Source: Scytonema millei VB511283
GTDB taxonomy: Bacteria; Cyanobacteriota; Cyanobacteriia; Cyanobacteriales; Chroococcidiopsidaceae
Reading direction: 5' to 3'
NCBI RefSeq assembly: GCF_000817735.3
Contig: NZ_JTJC03000001.1
Span: forward strand, 753,710-817,709
DNA length: 64,000 bases
Positions 53,690 to 62,383 of the stretch are shown here, piece by piece (within the stretch, counting starts at the first letter, position 1; each line of letters starts with the position of its first letter). The position numbers were made by a program, and so were the translations under genes. The notes below the pieces were generated by a model. The model worked only from the letters and a program-made list of their open reading frames with translations. It did no database searches and was not told where the DNA came from.

Positions 53690-54697
53690 GACTAATTATC
53701 GTTCACATGGGAAGGAGCGATCTGGATAAAACAGATTTTTCAAAAGCATTTTGTAATACTCTTGTCCTTCCAATGAATGCAAGAGTCGCTAAATCCTACA
53801 AGCAATAGTCTATTCGATTGAAGTCTCATAGCAGAGTCATTCAGGTACTACAGCACGTCCAATTCAATCAGCGAACGCTTACTGTATGGAATCTCACCTT
53901 AGAAAACACATGTTAAGTTGGTTGCTTAACACGGTAGGAATTGAGACAGCCTAACAAGTCACTCATTGGGAGCTTAACAGATATCTTGTCTGCTTGCGAA
54001 AGCTACTATGTATAGTTTATGTCTAACTTATGTCTAACTTACTTTTTTTGATGAGCCAGCAAATATTAATAAATAATTGTAATCAAACTGGTAATTCTGG
54101 TTTTTAAACGAACACTTGTTATGCAGCGATCGCAGATCGAGTTAACGCCTACACAATATTTTCTATAAATTTGAAATATTGTATTCGAGCGCACCAGTTG
54201 TATTTAATCTAAGCTGATGCTTTTGATAGACGCGCTGACAAGAATAGAGGAACTATTCTATTGCTTGTCGTTAATTCCCGTGCAATCCGATCTACAAGTT
54301 TTCAGCAGAGCTAGGTTAGCAGAAAATTGTTTCCAAAATCGCCTATTGCGTTTACTGTATCAAAATTCACTCAAATTCAGCCTAACAAAATCAAACTTTT
54401 ACCTGTTGGTGTCACTACGAAAACCAAATTATATATCTTAGTTCAAAATCATTTTTAAGGGGACTTTGCATTGCTGTCAATTAGTCGCGGAGTGTCTGCA
54501 ACAGCGACGATCTCGATCGCTTCACAAAGTAGGATTCCGATCGGACGGCGGTTGTATATATCCTCACAATTTGATGAAATACTAGCTCATCTCTTTTGGT
54601 GGAAGGGGAAGTTGAGCGCCTGGTGCTAGAACAAACGTATGTTGGGTGAAGCGATCGCCCATCCCATTTTGTTTATAGCTTCAGGGAGAAATGAGAA
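53690..54697. other. 1-kb gap without a supported gene
   Basis: AT-rich. A 74-codon frame at 54217-54441 has no ribosome site and unlikely composition. A direct repeat TATGTCTAACTTATGTCTAAC lies at 54016-54037. It may be decayed sequence linked to the neighbouring pseudogene, and the last 40 bp may hold the leader of the small gene at 54698. Confidence 0.5.
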
Positions 54698-54892
54698 ATG
54701 AATGATGCATCTGCGCCCGATCGAGCAACCAAGCCAGAGCCAGAAGTTGACGCAGCTGGGCAGGCTCAACTTCACGCACCTCCTGATGCAGGTGGAAGTG
54801 CTGTTCTAGATGCAAACATCGCCTTCGGAGCTAGCACAGATCCAGAGGGAGAAGCGATCGCCAATCCCATTGCTACCAATTTCTCAGCGTAG
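54698..54892 (+). CDS. Small acidic Pro/Ala-rich protein, 64 aa
   Basis: ATG preceded by AGGGAGAAATGAGA, a fair ribosome site. The product is disordered, rich in Ala, Pro, Asp and Glu, with no hydrophobic segment and no Cys. No family recognised. Same strand as a DUF4383 gene 73 bp downstream. Could be real or chance. Confidence 0.4.
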   Translation: MNDASAPDRATKPEPEVDAAGQAQLHAPPDAGGSAVLDANIAFGASTDPEGEAIANPIATNFSA

Positions 54893-54965
54893 CAACCTTA
54901 TTACTTGGGGCATCCCGTTTCTGGATTTACTAAATCAAATGTTTTAAATCGTAGGGAGTTCAATT

Positions 54966-55418
54966 ATGAAAGCAGGACAATACTTTGCCTTAATTACTGG
55001 CATCATCTTTCTTCTTGTTGGTGTGATGGGATTTATACCAGGCTTTGTGCAAGCGCCTACGGGTACAGCTGATGCAGTTGGACTTGCGTTCACGTCTGGA
55101 TACGGTGATTTGCTGGGATTATTCCCGATCAACGTCTTACACAATATCGTTCACCTGCTTGTAGGAATTCTGGGAATTGTTGCCTCTGTCTCGTTGGGTA
55201 GTAGCCGCCTCTATAGTGGAGGACTGGCAATCTTCTACGGACTGTTAACTATCATGGGGCTGATTCCCGCTACTCAAGCGACTTTGGGCTTGATTCCAAT
55301 TTTCGGGAATAATGTCTGGCTTCATGCAGTTACTGCGGCGATCGCCACTTACTTTGGCTTTATCGCTACACCAGATTTATTAGAGCTACGCACAGGGAAG
55401 AGGGCATTCAACAAGTAG
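54966..55418 (+). CDS. DUF4383 four-helix membrane protein
   Basis: 150 residues, four membrane helices, with the family pattern FALITGIIFLLVGVMGFIP, LLGLFPINVLHNIVHLLVGI and a NNVWLHAVTAAIA end. AGGGAG lies upstream of the ATG. DUF4383 proteins are small membrane proteins of unknown role, found in many bacteria and often stress-linked. It precedes the PHA locus by 309 bp. Confidence 0.82.
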   Translation: MKAGQYFALITGIIFLLVGVMGFIPGFVQAPTGTADAVGLAFTSGYGDLLGLFPINVLHNIVHLLVGILGIVASVSLGSSRLYSGGLAIFYGLLTIMGLIPATQATLGLIPIFGNNVWLHAVTAAIATYFGFIATPDLLELRTGKRAFNK

Positions 55419-55727
55419 CAATGTTTCTATTGCGTGACGTAAGCAGCGACTGCGGCAAGAATCGGGATAGAGGCGATCGCACAAGAAAGTTCTAATTGGC
55501 GCTGGCAGTGGAGCCAAGATATTTATGATTCTCACTGGTCTGGTAGCTTCGATCGCCACTGAGAAGTGCGGCACAGCCGGCAGGATTGTCAACCTAGCGA
55601 GTGATGTATGCGAGCTGGCTCTGACGTATTTATTAACTATTAGAAGTGAATCTCGTGAGTTCAACCAAGTTGGCTGCGGATTCAAGCTGGATAAATTCGT
55701 CCTTCAGACTTTAAGGAGTAACATTAG
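55419..55727. promoter_or_regulatory. Gap upstream of the PHA locus
   Basis: 309 bp. A 70-codon frame at 55525-55737 overlaps the next start and is not convincing. The region likely carries the promoter of the SDR-phaE-phaC unit. TTAAGGAGTAAC just before the ATG at 55728 is a strong ribosome site. Confidence 0.5.
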
Positions 55728-56741
55728 ATGCAACTGAAGCCAATAAATCAGCAGGTCGTTGCAGTAGTTGGGGCTTCTAGCGGCATCGGGCGCGAGGCAG
55801 CACTTCAGTTTGCAAAAAAAGGGGCGAAGGTAGTTGTCTCTGCTCGCAGTGAGTCGGGTTTGGCATCCCTGGTAAACGAGATTCAAAGCTTCGGTGGTGA
55901 GGCAACCGCTATAACCGCCGACGTAACGGTATTTGAGCAGGTTCAGGCGATCGCAGATAAAGCCGTCGAGGTGTACGGGCGACTCGATACATGGGTACAT
56001 TGCCCTGCTAACAATGTCTTTGCCACTGTCGAAAACATAAAGCCAGAAGAGTTTCAGCGCGTGATTGATGTCAGTCTGATGGGGCAGGTATACGGTGCTA
56101 TGGCAGCACTACCCCATCTCAAGCGTGAGGGACGAGGGGCGCTGATTCACATCTCTTCCATGTTAGGTAGGCGTAGTCTCCCGCTCCAAAGCGCCTACTG
56201 CACGGCAAAGCACGGCATCGAAGGTTTTCTCGAATCCCTGCGCGTCGAGCTACAACATGAGAAAATACCGATCGGCGTCACGAGCATCATGCCTGCCGCA
56301 GTCAATACACCCTTCTATAACAATGCTCTGACAAAGTTGGGAGTGAAGCCATCAGCACCACCGCCCTACTACCAACCCAGCTTGGTAGCTGACGCAATCC
56401 TCTACGTTGCCGAACACCCGACTCGCGATTTTCCTGTAGGGGATGCGGCTAGAGTCATAGATCTGCTACAGCGTCTCTCGCCATCATTGTTAGATTACTT
56501 ATTTGCACGTGTTGCTTTCCCACTCCAGCATACTGACGAGCCGAAGTCTGAAGATGCGCCCAACAATCTTTATGAAGCCGTACCAGCCCATGACAAAGTT
56601 AAGGGAGACTTTGACAACCTGGCGATCCCAAGCGTTACTGACTGGCTGGATAAGAATCCACCGCTCAAGTGGGGTGCGATCGCTACCATAGGAATATTAG
56701 CCTTGCTGTCGGCACAAGCATTCAAAGGGGGACGAGTTTAG
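55728..56741 (+). CDS. SDR-family oxidoreductase with C-terminal membrane helix
   Basis: 337 residues. Rossmann motif GASSGIG (15-21), catalytic Ser near 143, Y157 and K161 (SAYCTAKHG). The usual NNAG reads CPANN (92-96). After the reductase core there is an extension of about 90 residues ending in a hydrophobic helix (about 316-333). It is a long-chain SDR with NAD(P)H use. Substrate unknown. It lies 1 bp upstream of phaE, which suggests a shared transcript with phaE-phaC. Its role in polymer metabolism is inference. Confidence 0.85.
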   Translation: MQLKPINQQVVAVVGASSGIGREAALQFAKKGAKVVVSARSESGLASLVNEIQSFGGEATAITADVTVFEQVQAIADKAVEVYGRLDTWVHCPANNVFATVENIKPEEFQRVIDVSLMGQVYGAMAALPHLKREGRGALIHISSMLGRRSLPLQSAYCTAKHGIEGFLESLRVELQHEKIPIGVTSIMPAAVNTPFYNNALTKLGVKPSAPPPYYQPSLVADAILYVAEHPTRDFPVGDAARVIDLLQRLSPSLLDYLFARVAFPLQHTDEPKSEDAPNNLYEAVPAHDKVKGDFDNLAIPSVTDWLDKNPPLKWGAIATIGILALLSAQAFKGGRV

Positions 56742-56742
56742 G

Positions 56743-57399
56743 ATGGACTCGGCAACGCCCAAAAATCCGATAGAGTTATGGCAAGTCTACATACAGGGGC
56801 TGCAAAAGTTGGCTCAGCTATGGGCAGAGCTACTACAGCAGTCACTAGAGAGCGCCCGCAGGACGGCAAGCGGCGATTTCTTTATATCATTCGAGCCGAT
56901 AAACTTCTACTGGAACATCTACGAACAAACCTTGGGTAGCTTTCTGCAAACCCCAAGTTTGGGTTACACCCGCGAGTTCAACCATAAACTACTTGCGGGC
57001 TTCGATAGTTGGATAAACTTTTATAAGGCGAGTTTTGACTATCAACTAGTGCTGCTCGGTGTCTGGGCAAGGGCTTTTGACGAGTTGATGCGCGAATTGG
57101 CAACTTCCGAGGAAAAGGACAAAGCGATTCAGAACTGGCGACAGTTTCTCCAAGTTTGGAGTAGTTTATTCGATCGAGTATTTGCCCAAACGTTTCATTC
57201 AGAGGATACCCTGAAGATCCGAGGCAAATTCTTGAGTGCAGCAATGACCTACAGGCTACAACAGCAACAGCTAATGGAAGTCTTTCTGAAGATGAATGAC
57301 TTACCAACTCGGAGCGAAGTAGACGAAGTTCATCGCAGCATCTACGAGATGCGTAAGGAAATCAAAAGCCTGAAAAAAGCTGTGGCAGAAACACAATGA
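56743..57399 (+). CDS. phaE: Class III PHA synthase subunit PhaE
   Basis: 218 residues, helical, no catalytic residues of its own. PhaE is the partner that activates PhaC in class III synthases. Recognisable pattern: PIELWQVYIQGLQKLAQLWA near the start, TPSLGYTREFNHKLLAGFDSW in the middle, and a C-terminal coiled coil EVHRSIYEMRKEIKSLKKA. Shorter than the Allochromatium protein, as usual in cyanobacteria. The stop overlaps the phaC start by 4 bp (ATGA), which indicates translational coupling. Confidence 0.93.
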   Translation: MDSATPKNPIELWQVYIQGLQKLAQLWAELLQQSLESARRTASGDFFISFEPINFYWNIYEQTLGSFLQTPSLGYTREFNHKLLAGFDSWINFYKASFDYQLVLLGVWARAFDELMRELATSEEKDKAIQNWRQFLQVWSSLFDRVFAQTFHSEDTLKIRGKFLSAAMTYRLQQQQLMEVFLKMNDLPTRSEVDEVHRSIYEMRKEIKSLKKAVAETQ

Positions 57400-58472
57400 A
57401 CAGAGCAGGGGAAGCAGGGGGAGAATGGGAGTTAAGCCAAAAGCTGTTTAAAGGTGTCGAGAGCTTCAGCCATCTGCGCGAGGAGGATATTCAAATTGGG
57501 GTCACTCCTAAAGAAGAGGTCTACCGCGAGGACAAGGTGGTACTTTACCACTTTAAGCCCAAGGTAGAGCATTCGCTGAATATTCCCATCCTCATCGTTT
57601 ATGCCCTAGTCAATCGTCCTTATATAGTCGATTTACAGGAAAATCGGTCATTTGTTGCCAATTTACTCAATCTTGGTATCGATGTCTACCTGATCGACTG
57701 GGGTTATCCCAGCCGAGCCGATCGCTGGCTTACCCTTGACGACTATATTAATGGCTATATTAATAACTGCGTAGACGTGGTGCGCGATCGCCACAATCTC
57801 GATCGGATTAATCTGTTAGGAATTTGCCAGGGTGGAACCTTTAGCCTTTGCTACAGTTCCCTTTACCCTGAGAAGGTGAAAAACCTAATTGTTATGGTTA
57901 CACCTGTTGATTTTCACATCAAGGAGGGACTTCTCAACGTTTGGGGTGGATGCACTCTGCGATCGCAAGCTCAGGATATAGATCTCATGGTCGATGCTTT
58001 AGGTAACATCCCTGGTGACTTCCTGAATTTAGAGTTTTTGATGCTAAAGCCCTTTCAACTGGGAGTGGAAAAGTATATCAATCTGCTCGATAGCATTGAC
58101 CGAGAGGACAAGCTGATTGACTTTGTGCGGATGGAAAAATGGATTTTCGACAGTCCTGACCAAGCCGGAGAAGCCTACCGACAGTTTATGAAAGACTTTT
58201 ACCAGGGAAACAAATTGATCGAAGGTATGCTCGAAATTGGCAACAAACGGGTGGATCTAGGGAATATCCGCATCCCAGTTTTAAACATTTACGCCGAGCA
58301 GGATCATCTGGTTCCGCCAGCATCCTCCTTGGCGCTTGAGAAATACATTGCTAGCGTTGACTATACAGTGCATTCCTTCCCAGTTGGGCATATTGGCATG
58401 TACGTCAGCGGCAAGGTGCAACAAAACCTGCCTCCAACTATTGTTGAATGGCTGAAGCTAAAAGCTGATTGA
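57396..58472 (+). CDS. phaC: Class III poly(3-hydroxyalkanoate) synthase subunit PhaC
   Basis: 358 residues, the size of class III PhaC. It polymerises (R)-3-hydroxyacyl-CoA, chiefly 3-hydroxybutyryl-CoA, on granule surfaces. The lipase-like box is GICQGG with nucleophile C144. The partners D303 (YAEQDHLVPP) and H332 (VGHIGMYVSG) complete the triad. Conserved WGYPSRADRW and the VTPVDF stretch are there. Coupled to phaE by a 4-bp overlap. Confidence 0.96.
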   Translation: MNRAGEAGGEWELSQKLFKGVESFSHLREEDIQIGVTPKEEVYREDKVVLYHFKPKVEHSLNIPILIVYALVNRPYIVDLQENRSFVANLLNLGIDVYLIDWGYPSRADRWLTLDDYINGYINNCVDVVRDRHNLDRINLLGICQGGTFSLCYSSLYPEKVKNLIVMVTPVDFHIKEGLLNVWGGCTLRSQAQDIDLMVDALGNIPGDFLNLEFLMLKPFQLGVEKYINLLDSIDREDKLIDFVRMEKWIFDSPDQAGEAYRQFMKDFYQGNKLIEGMLEIGNKRVDLGNIRIPVLNIYAEQDHLVPPASSLALEKYIASVDYTVHSFPVGHIGMYVSGKVQQNLPPTIVEWLKLKAD

Positions 58473-58661
58473 ACTTGTATAGATGAACACAAAATTATTG
58501 AACTTCGATCCTTTCTCTGTGCAGAGGACAAGTCAGATAACAAAGATTATTTTTATAATGAAATATGACAAATGGCGAAAACAAACTAAGCCTCTAGTTA
58601 TTTAATTTTGTTCTGTACTAGCGGCTTATATTATGATGCAAAATAAACGTAGTTCTATGAA

Positions 58662-58946
58662 TCAATCAACTTTTTTTTCTGGCGTTTTCTTCAGCAGATT
58701 GAAATAACCCTCCCAAAATTGCTTCTGAGTTTCGATAGACATACGGGCTAACAGAGCTTGGAATTCTAAAGAACTCGTTACTACCTCTTCCTGAAATCTC
58801 AGAGTCTTATTGAAAGTTTCAGTAAAATTCAGTGGGTTATAACTGGATGTAGTAAATGGTACAGCAGCAGTCATGTTATTGATAAATTCTCGCTGCCAGT
58901 CACTGAACTGGTGCAAGAACCGTTCAAAATTGTTGTTCCAATCCAT
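58662..58946 (-). CDS. phaP: Phasin-like granule protein (PhaP)
   Basis: 94 residues from the ATG at 58944-58946, which has a proper AGGAG site. An upstream ATG at 58982 has none. Amphipathic helices, no Cys, pattern MDWNNNFERFLHQFSDWQRE and FQALLARMSIETQKQFWEGY. It recalls the small cyanobacterial phasin of Synechocystis (ssl2501) in size and Trp-rich start. It would coat PHB granules. The place between phaC and phaA, on the other strand, strengthens the call. The flanking gaps 58473-58661 and 58983-59196 carry no other gene. Confidence 0.75.
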   Translation of the reverse strand: MDWNNNFERFLHQFSDWQREFINNMTAAVPFTTSSYNPLNFTETFNKTLRFQEEVVTSSLEFQALLARMSIETQKQFWEGYFNLLKKTPEKKVD

Positions 58947-59196
58947 TGCTATTGCTCCTTTTACTTTATTTTGAAATAGCAATTGTCTTGCTTATCACTC
59001 TATCAAAAAATGATTGTTATTTGTCAATTATAACTTCACAATTCACAATTAAACACTACTCACAAATGACCAAAGACTAATGACAGCCGTAACGCCAATT
59101 CTTATAGATTGCTTAGGTTGCTATGTAAGCATCTGCCTTTAGTTAGTAGCACTTAAAAACATAACGGTTTAAAAGAAAAGAAATTAGTGAAGATGT

Positions 59197-60390
59197 ATGC
59201 AAGAAGCCTATATTGTCTCGGCAGTACGCACGCCGCTTGGTAAGTTTGGAGGTGTCCTAGCATCCTTTTCGCCAGTAGATTTAGGCGCGATCGCCATGCA
59301 AGCAGCGTTGGAACGAGCCGGAGTATCGGGAGAAGCTTTAGACTTGTATATCTTTGGCAACGTACTCAAGGCAGGTCATGGGCAATCCTTGCCGCGTCAG
59401 GCAGCTTTCAAGGCTGGAATTCCAGAGACGGTGAACGGGTATGCAGTGGATATGGTCTGTTCTTCGGGCATGATGAGCGTGATGAATGCTGCTACTGCTA
59501 TCCGCTCTGGTGAAGCTGAAATTGTACTTGCTGGTGGAATGGAATCCATGTCGCAGACGGGGTTTTTCCTCTCGCACCGAGCCAGGTGGGGGTATAAGTT
59601 CCTGCTAGGTGCGCCAGAGCAACTGACCGATATTCTGCTCTACGACGGTCTTACCGATCCGACTACTGCTGAAGCGATGGGAGCGCAAGCCGAGCGCCTG
59701 GCAGCAACTTATAATATTGGACGGACTGACTTGGATGAAATCGCTCTTTACTCACAGCAACGGGCAGCGATCGCCACCGAACAAGGCTGGTTTAAGCATG
59801 AGATTGTTCCGATTAAAATTGAGGGAAAGAAAGGTTTGCTCCTGGCGGACAAAGATGAAGGAATCCGCCCCGAAACCACATTAGAGAGCCTGACAAAACT
59901 CAAGCCTGCTTTTGGCGAAGATGGAGTATTTACAGCTGGCAACAGCAGCCAGATATCGGATGGAGCAGCAGCTTTGGTCTTGGCAAGCCGAGAGGCAGTG
60001 GAACGATACGAACTCAAGCCCCTAGCGCGGGTAATTGGAGGAGCTTGGGCAGGTGGAGAAGCTTGGCGCTTCCCCGAAGTGCCGATTTTGGCAGTGAAGA
60101 AGCTTTTAGACAAGCTGAAAATGAGAATTTACGATTTTGACTTGTTTGAGAACAACGAGGCTTTTGCTCTGAGCAACGTGCTGTTTCACCGGATGCTGGG
60201 GATTCCTTACGAGAAGCTCAATATCTATGGGGGCGCGATCGCCTTGGGGCATCCCATCGGAGCTTCGGGGGCAAGAATCGTAGTCACGCTGCTGAATGCC
60301 TTGCAAAAGCGAAATGGACAGCTAGGGCTAGCAGCTATTTGTCACGGTACTGGCGGTAGTACGGCGATCGCAGTGGAGCGACTAAGATGA
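59197..60390 (+). CDS. phaA: Acetyl-CoA acetyltransferase (beta-ketothiolase)
   Basis: 397 residues. Condenses two acetyl-CoA to acetoacetyl-CoA, the first step of PHB synthesis. Thiolase residues are in place: acylated C88 (VDMVCSSGMMS), H352 (GHPIGASGA) and C382 (ICHGTGGST). The last motif is CHGTGG where many phaA enzymes have CIGGGMG, so it is a divergent branch. The next gene, phaB, starts 4 bp before its stop. Confidence 0.93.
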   Translation: MQEAYIVSAVRTPLGKFGGVLASFSPVDLGAIAMQAALERAGVSGEALDLYIFGNVLKAGHGQSLPRQAAFKAGIPETVNGYAVDMVCSSGMMSVMNAATAIRSGEAEIVLAGGMESMSQTGFFLSHRARWGYKFLLGAPEQLTDILLYDGLTDPTTAEAMGAQAERLAATYNIGRTDLDEIALYSQQRAAIATEQGWFKHEIVPIKIEGKKGLLLADKDEGIRPETTLESLTKLKPAFGEDGVFTAGNSSQISDGAAALVLASREAVERYELKPLARVIGGAWAGGEAWRFPEVPILAVKKLLDKLKMRIYDFDLFENNEAFALSNVLFHRMLGIPYEKLNIYGGAIALGHPIGASGARIVVTLLNALQKRNGQLGLAAICHGTGGSTAIAVERLR

Positions 60391-61151
60391 AGGAATTGCT
60401 CAATATAGATGGGCTAGGAGAGCAGATTGGGATCTCTTTGGGGCTGGAAGATAAAGTTATTTTGGTAACAGGCGGTAATAGAGGCATTGGAGCGGCGATC
60501 GTCAGATTGCTAGAAAAGTTGGGAAGTAAGGTAGCTTACACCCACCGGAGCGATCGCAATACTCAGCATCAAGCTCTGGCAATTCAAGCCGACGTGACCG
60601 ACAAAGCAGCGATGGAGGCAGTGGCAGAACAGATCGAACAAAAACTCGGCTCGATCTATGGGGTTGTCGCTAATGCTGGGATTACCCGTGACAACTTTTT
60701 TCCCAAACTGACCTCCGAAGACTGGGATGCCGCGATCGACACCAACTTAAAAGGAGTCTACAACACGTTGATGCCCGCGATCCCCAAGATGTACGATCGC
60801 AAAGAAGGCTCTGTGGTCTGCATCAGCTCAATTTCGGGCGAACGGGGAAATCTCGGTCAGACCAACTATGCAGCATCCAAAGCGGCGATCGTTGGTCTGA
60901 CCAAATCCTTAGCCAGAGAAGCGGCGCGGTACGGGGTGCGAGTTAACGCTGTAGCACCAGGATTCATTGAGACTGACATGGTTAAGTCGATCCCCGACAA
61001 AGTGCAAGAACGCATTTTGTCCGAGATCCCTTTGAATCGCTTTGGCAAGCCGGAGGAAGTTGCCTGGGCAGTAGCGTTTTTGCTCTCCCCAATCGCCAGC
61101 AGCTACATCACGGGCGCAGTTCTCCGCGTCAATGGGGCGCAGCACACTTGA
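60387..61151 (+). CDS. phaB: Acetoacetyl-CoA reductase (SDR)
   Basis: 254 residues, about 20 longer at the N-terminus than most PhaB/FabG proteins. NAD(P)-binding VTGGNRGIG (27-35), NAG at 96-98, catalytic S147/S148, Y161 and K165 (TNYAASKAA), and the PG segment VAPGFIETDM. It reduces acetoacetyl-CoA to (R)-3-hydroxybutyryl-CoA, probably with NADPH. Sequence alone does not separate PhaB from FabG. Coupling to phaA decides it. Confidence 0.93.
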   Translation: MKELLNIDGLGEQIGISLGLEDKVILVTGGNRGIGAAIVRLLEKLGSKVAYTHRSDRNTQHQALAIQADVTDKAAMEAVAEQIEQKLGSIYGVVANAGITRDNFFPKLTSEDWDAAIDTNLKGVYNTLMPAIPKMYDRKEGSVVCISSISGERGNLGQTNYAASKAAIVGLTKSLAREAARYGVRVNAVAPGFIETDMVKSIPDKVQERILSEIPLNRFGKPEEVAWAVAFLLSPIASSYITGAVLRVNGAQHT

Positions 61152-61158
61152 GAACTGT

Positions 61159-62013
61159 CTAAGAAGCAACTTTTGTCAGAAACTCGTTTAATGCATTCGT
61201 AAAAAGTTCGGGGCGCTCGACATGGGGTAGATGACCGCAATCTGGGATCAAGGCGAGGTGTCCTTGCTGTAGACGACTAACAGCAGCTTGAGCCTGCTCT
61301 TTTGGAAAAATCTTGTCGTCAGTTCCCCACACCACAAGAGTTGGCATATTTAACTGTGGTAGAGAGTCGAGCAACACTTCCCGCTGTCCGGTTACATTCA
61401 GTGAAGCCCGTAGCGAGGACAGGGTAGCCTCAAGATAGCCAGGAAGAAGCGCCATTCGCTCCTGATCCGTCAGCCACGCAGTAGGAGCTTTCATGGGTTG
61501 GGCGAAAAACAGCGCCGCCCGCGCCCACGAACGCTGCTTCGCGCCAAGCGGTGTTCTACACCAGGTAGTGGCAAGTTCTCCATATATGGGCAATGTCAGT
61601 TGAGACAGCAGCGGGGTGACTGAGGAACCAAGCCCAGCGCTGTCTACTAACACTAGACCTGGCACTTGTTCGGGATGTGACAGGGCAACACGCAGGGCAA
61701 TTAGACCACCGAGCGAGTTGCCGACTAACACAGCTCGCTCGATCCCAAGCGCGTTGAGAAAATCGAGCGCAAACTGCGTCAAAAATTCTAGAGAATAGAT
61801 AACGTTGGGTTTAGCACTATCGCCAAAACCTGGAAAGTCTGGGGCGTAGACGCGATGCGTAGCTGCCAGCGCGGGCAGTACCCATGACCAATCAAGCGCA
61901 CTATCACTATCTCCATGTAGCAATACTAACGGTAGACCATCATTACCCGCTGTTAAGTAACGAGTGGTTAGACCGTTTATATTTATTCGCCGTTCTTTAA
62001 CCGTCGTTTTCAC
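61159..62013 (-). CDS. Alpha/beta hydrolase next to the PHA locus
   Basis: 284 residues from a GTG start (GGAG site 7 bp upstream). Typical alpha/beta hydrolase: LLHGDSDSA, DFPGFGDSAKP, nucleophile elbow GNSLGG (about 100), VVWGTDDKIFPKE (Asp) and DCGHLPHVERP (His). The stop lies 8 bp from the phaB stop, on the opposite strand. A PHB oligomer hydrolase or depolymerase role is possible by position. The sequence is of the general 2-hydroxymuconate-semialdehyde-hydrolase/epoxide-hydrolase-like type, with no granule-binding domain. Confidence 0.82.
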   Translation of the reverse strand: MKTTVKERRININGLTTRYLTAGNDGLPLVLLHGDSDSALDWSWVLPALAATHRVYAPDFPGFGDSAKPNVIYSLEFLTQFALDFLNALGIERAVLVGNSLGGLIALRVALSHPEQVPGLVLVDSAGLGSSVTPLLSQLTLPIYGELATTWCRTPLGAKQRSWARAALFFAQPMKAPTAWLTDQERMALLPGYLEATLSSLRASLNVTGQREVLLDSLPQLNMPTLVVWGTDDKIFPKEQAQAAVSRLQQGHLALIPDCGHLPHVERPELFTNALNEFLTKVAS

Positions 62014-62383
62014 AATTTACTCCATGACAATTACACTTTAACGGTAATTTGCAGAGCTACTACGCAGGTATTTTCTAAATTTTTTGCAACACAATTACTT
62101 TTTGGAATCTAGATGCAATATCTAACCAAGGTTAGGTGTACTATAACTGGATTGTTCTCAGATTGAGGAAGATATTTAAGTTTTTTCTGCTCGATCTAAC
62201 TGAATCTAACTTTCCTTGTGTTATTTCTTATACTTAGTTAGAGCTAATTCATATAAAACAATCTCTATCAAAAGGTAATTGCGTTTGAAAAGATCGAGCT
62301 AGAGACAAGTGGAAAATTCATCAGTTTGCGCTTGCATCGGGTCAAAGGCAAAATTTCTATTTTTCCAGCTCTTAGGCTAGTTA
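62014..62383. other. Gap with possible decayed 3' end of the CheR gene
   Basis: 370 bp. Right after the CheR stop the minus strand reads two stops, then LA, a stop and ELEK in the same frame, as if a longer helical C-terminus had been lost to point mutations. The rest is AT-rich with no gene, and includes the promoter of the hydrolase. Confidence 0.35.

Noticed and set aside
54217-54441. 74-codon plus-strand frame
   Set aside because: No ribosome site and no recognisable pattern in an AT-rich gap with many chance frames.
55525-55737. 70-codon plus-strand frame before the SDR gene
   Set aside because: Overlaps the well-supported SDR start and shows no coding-like pattern.
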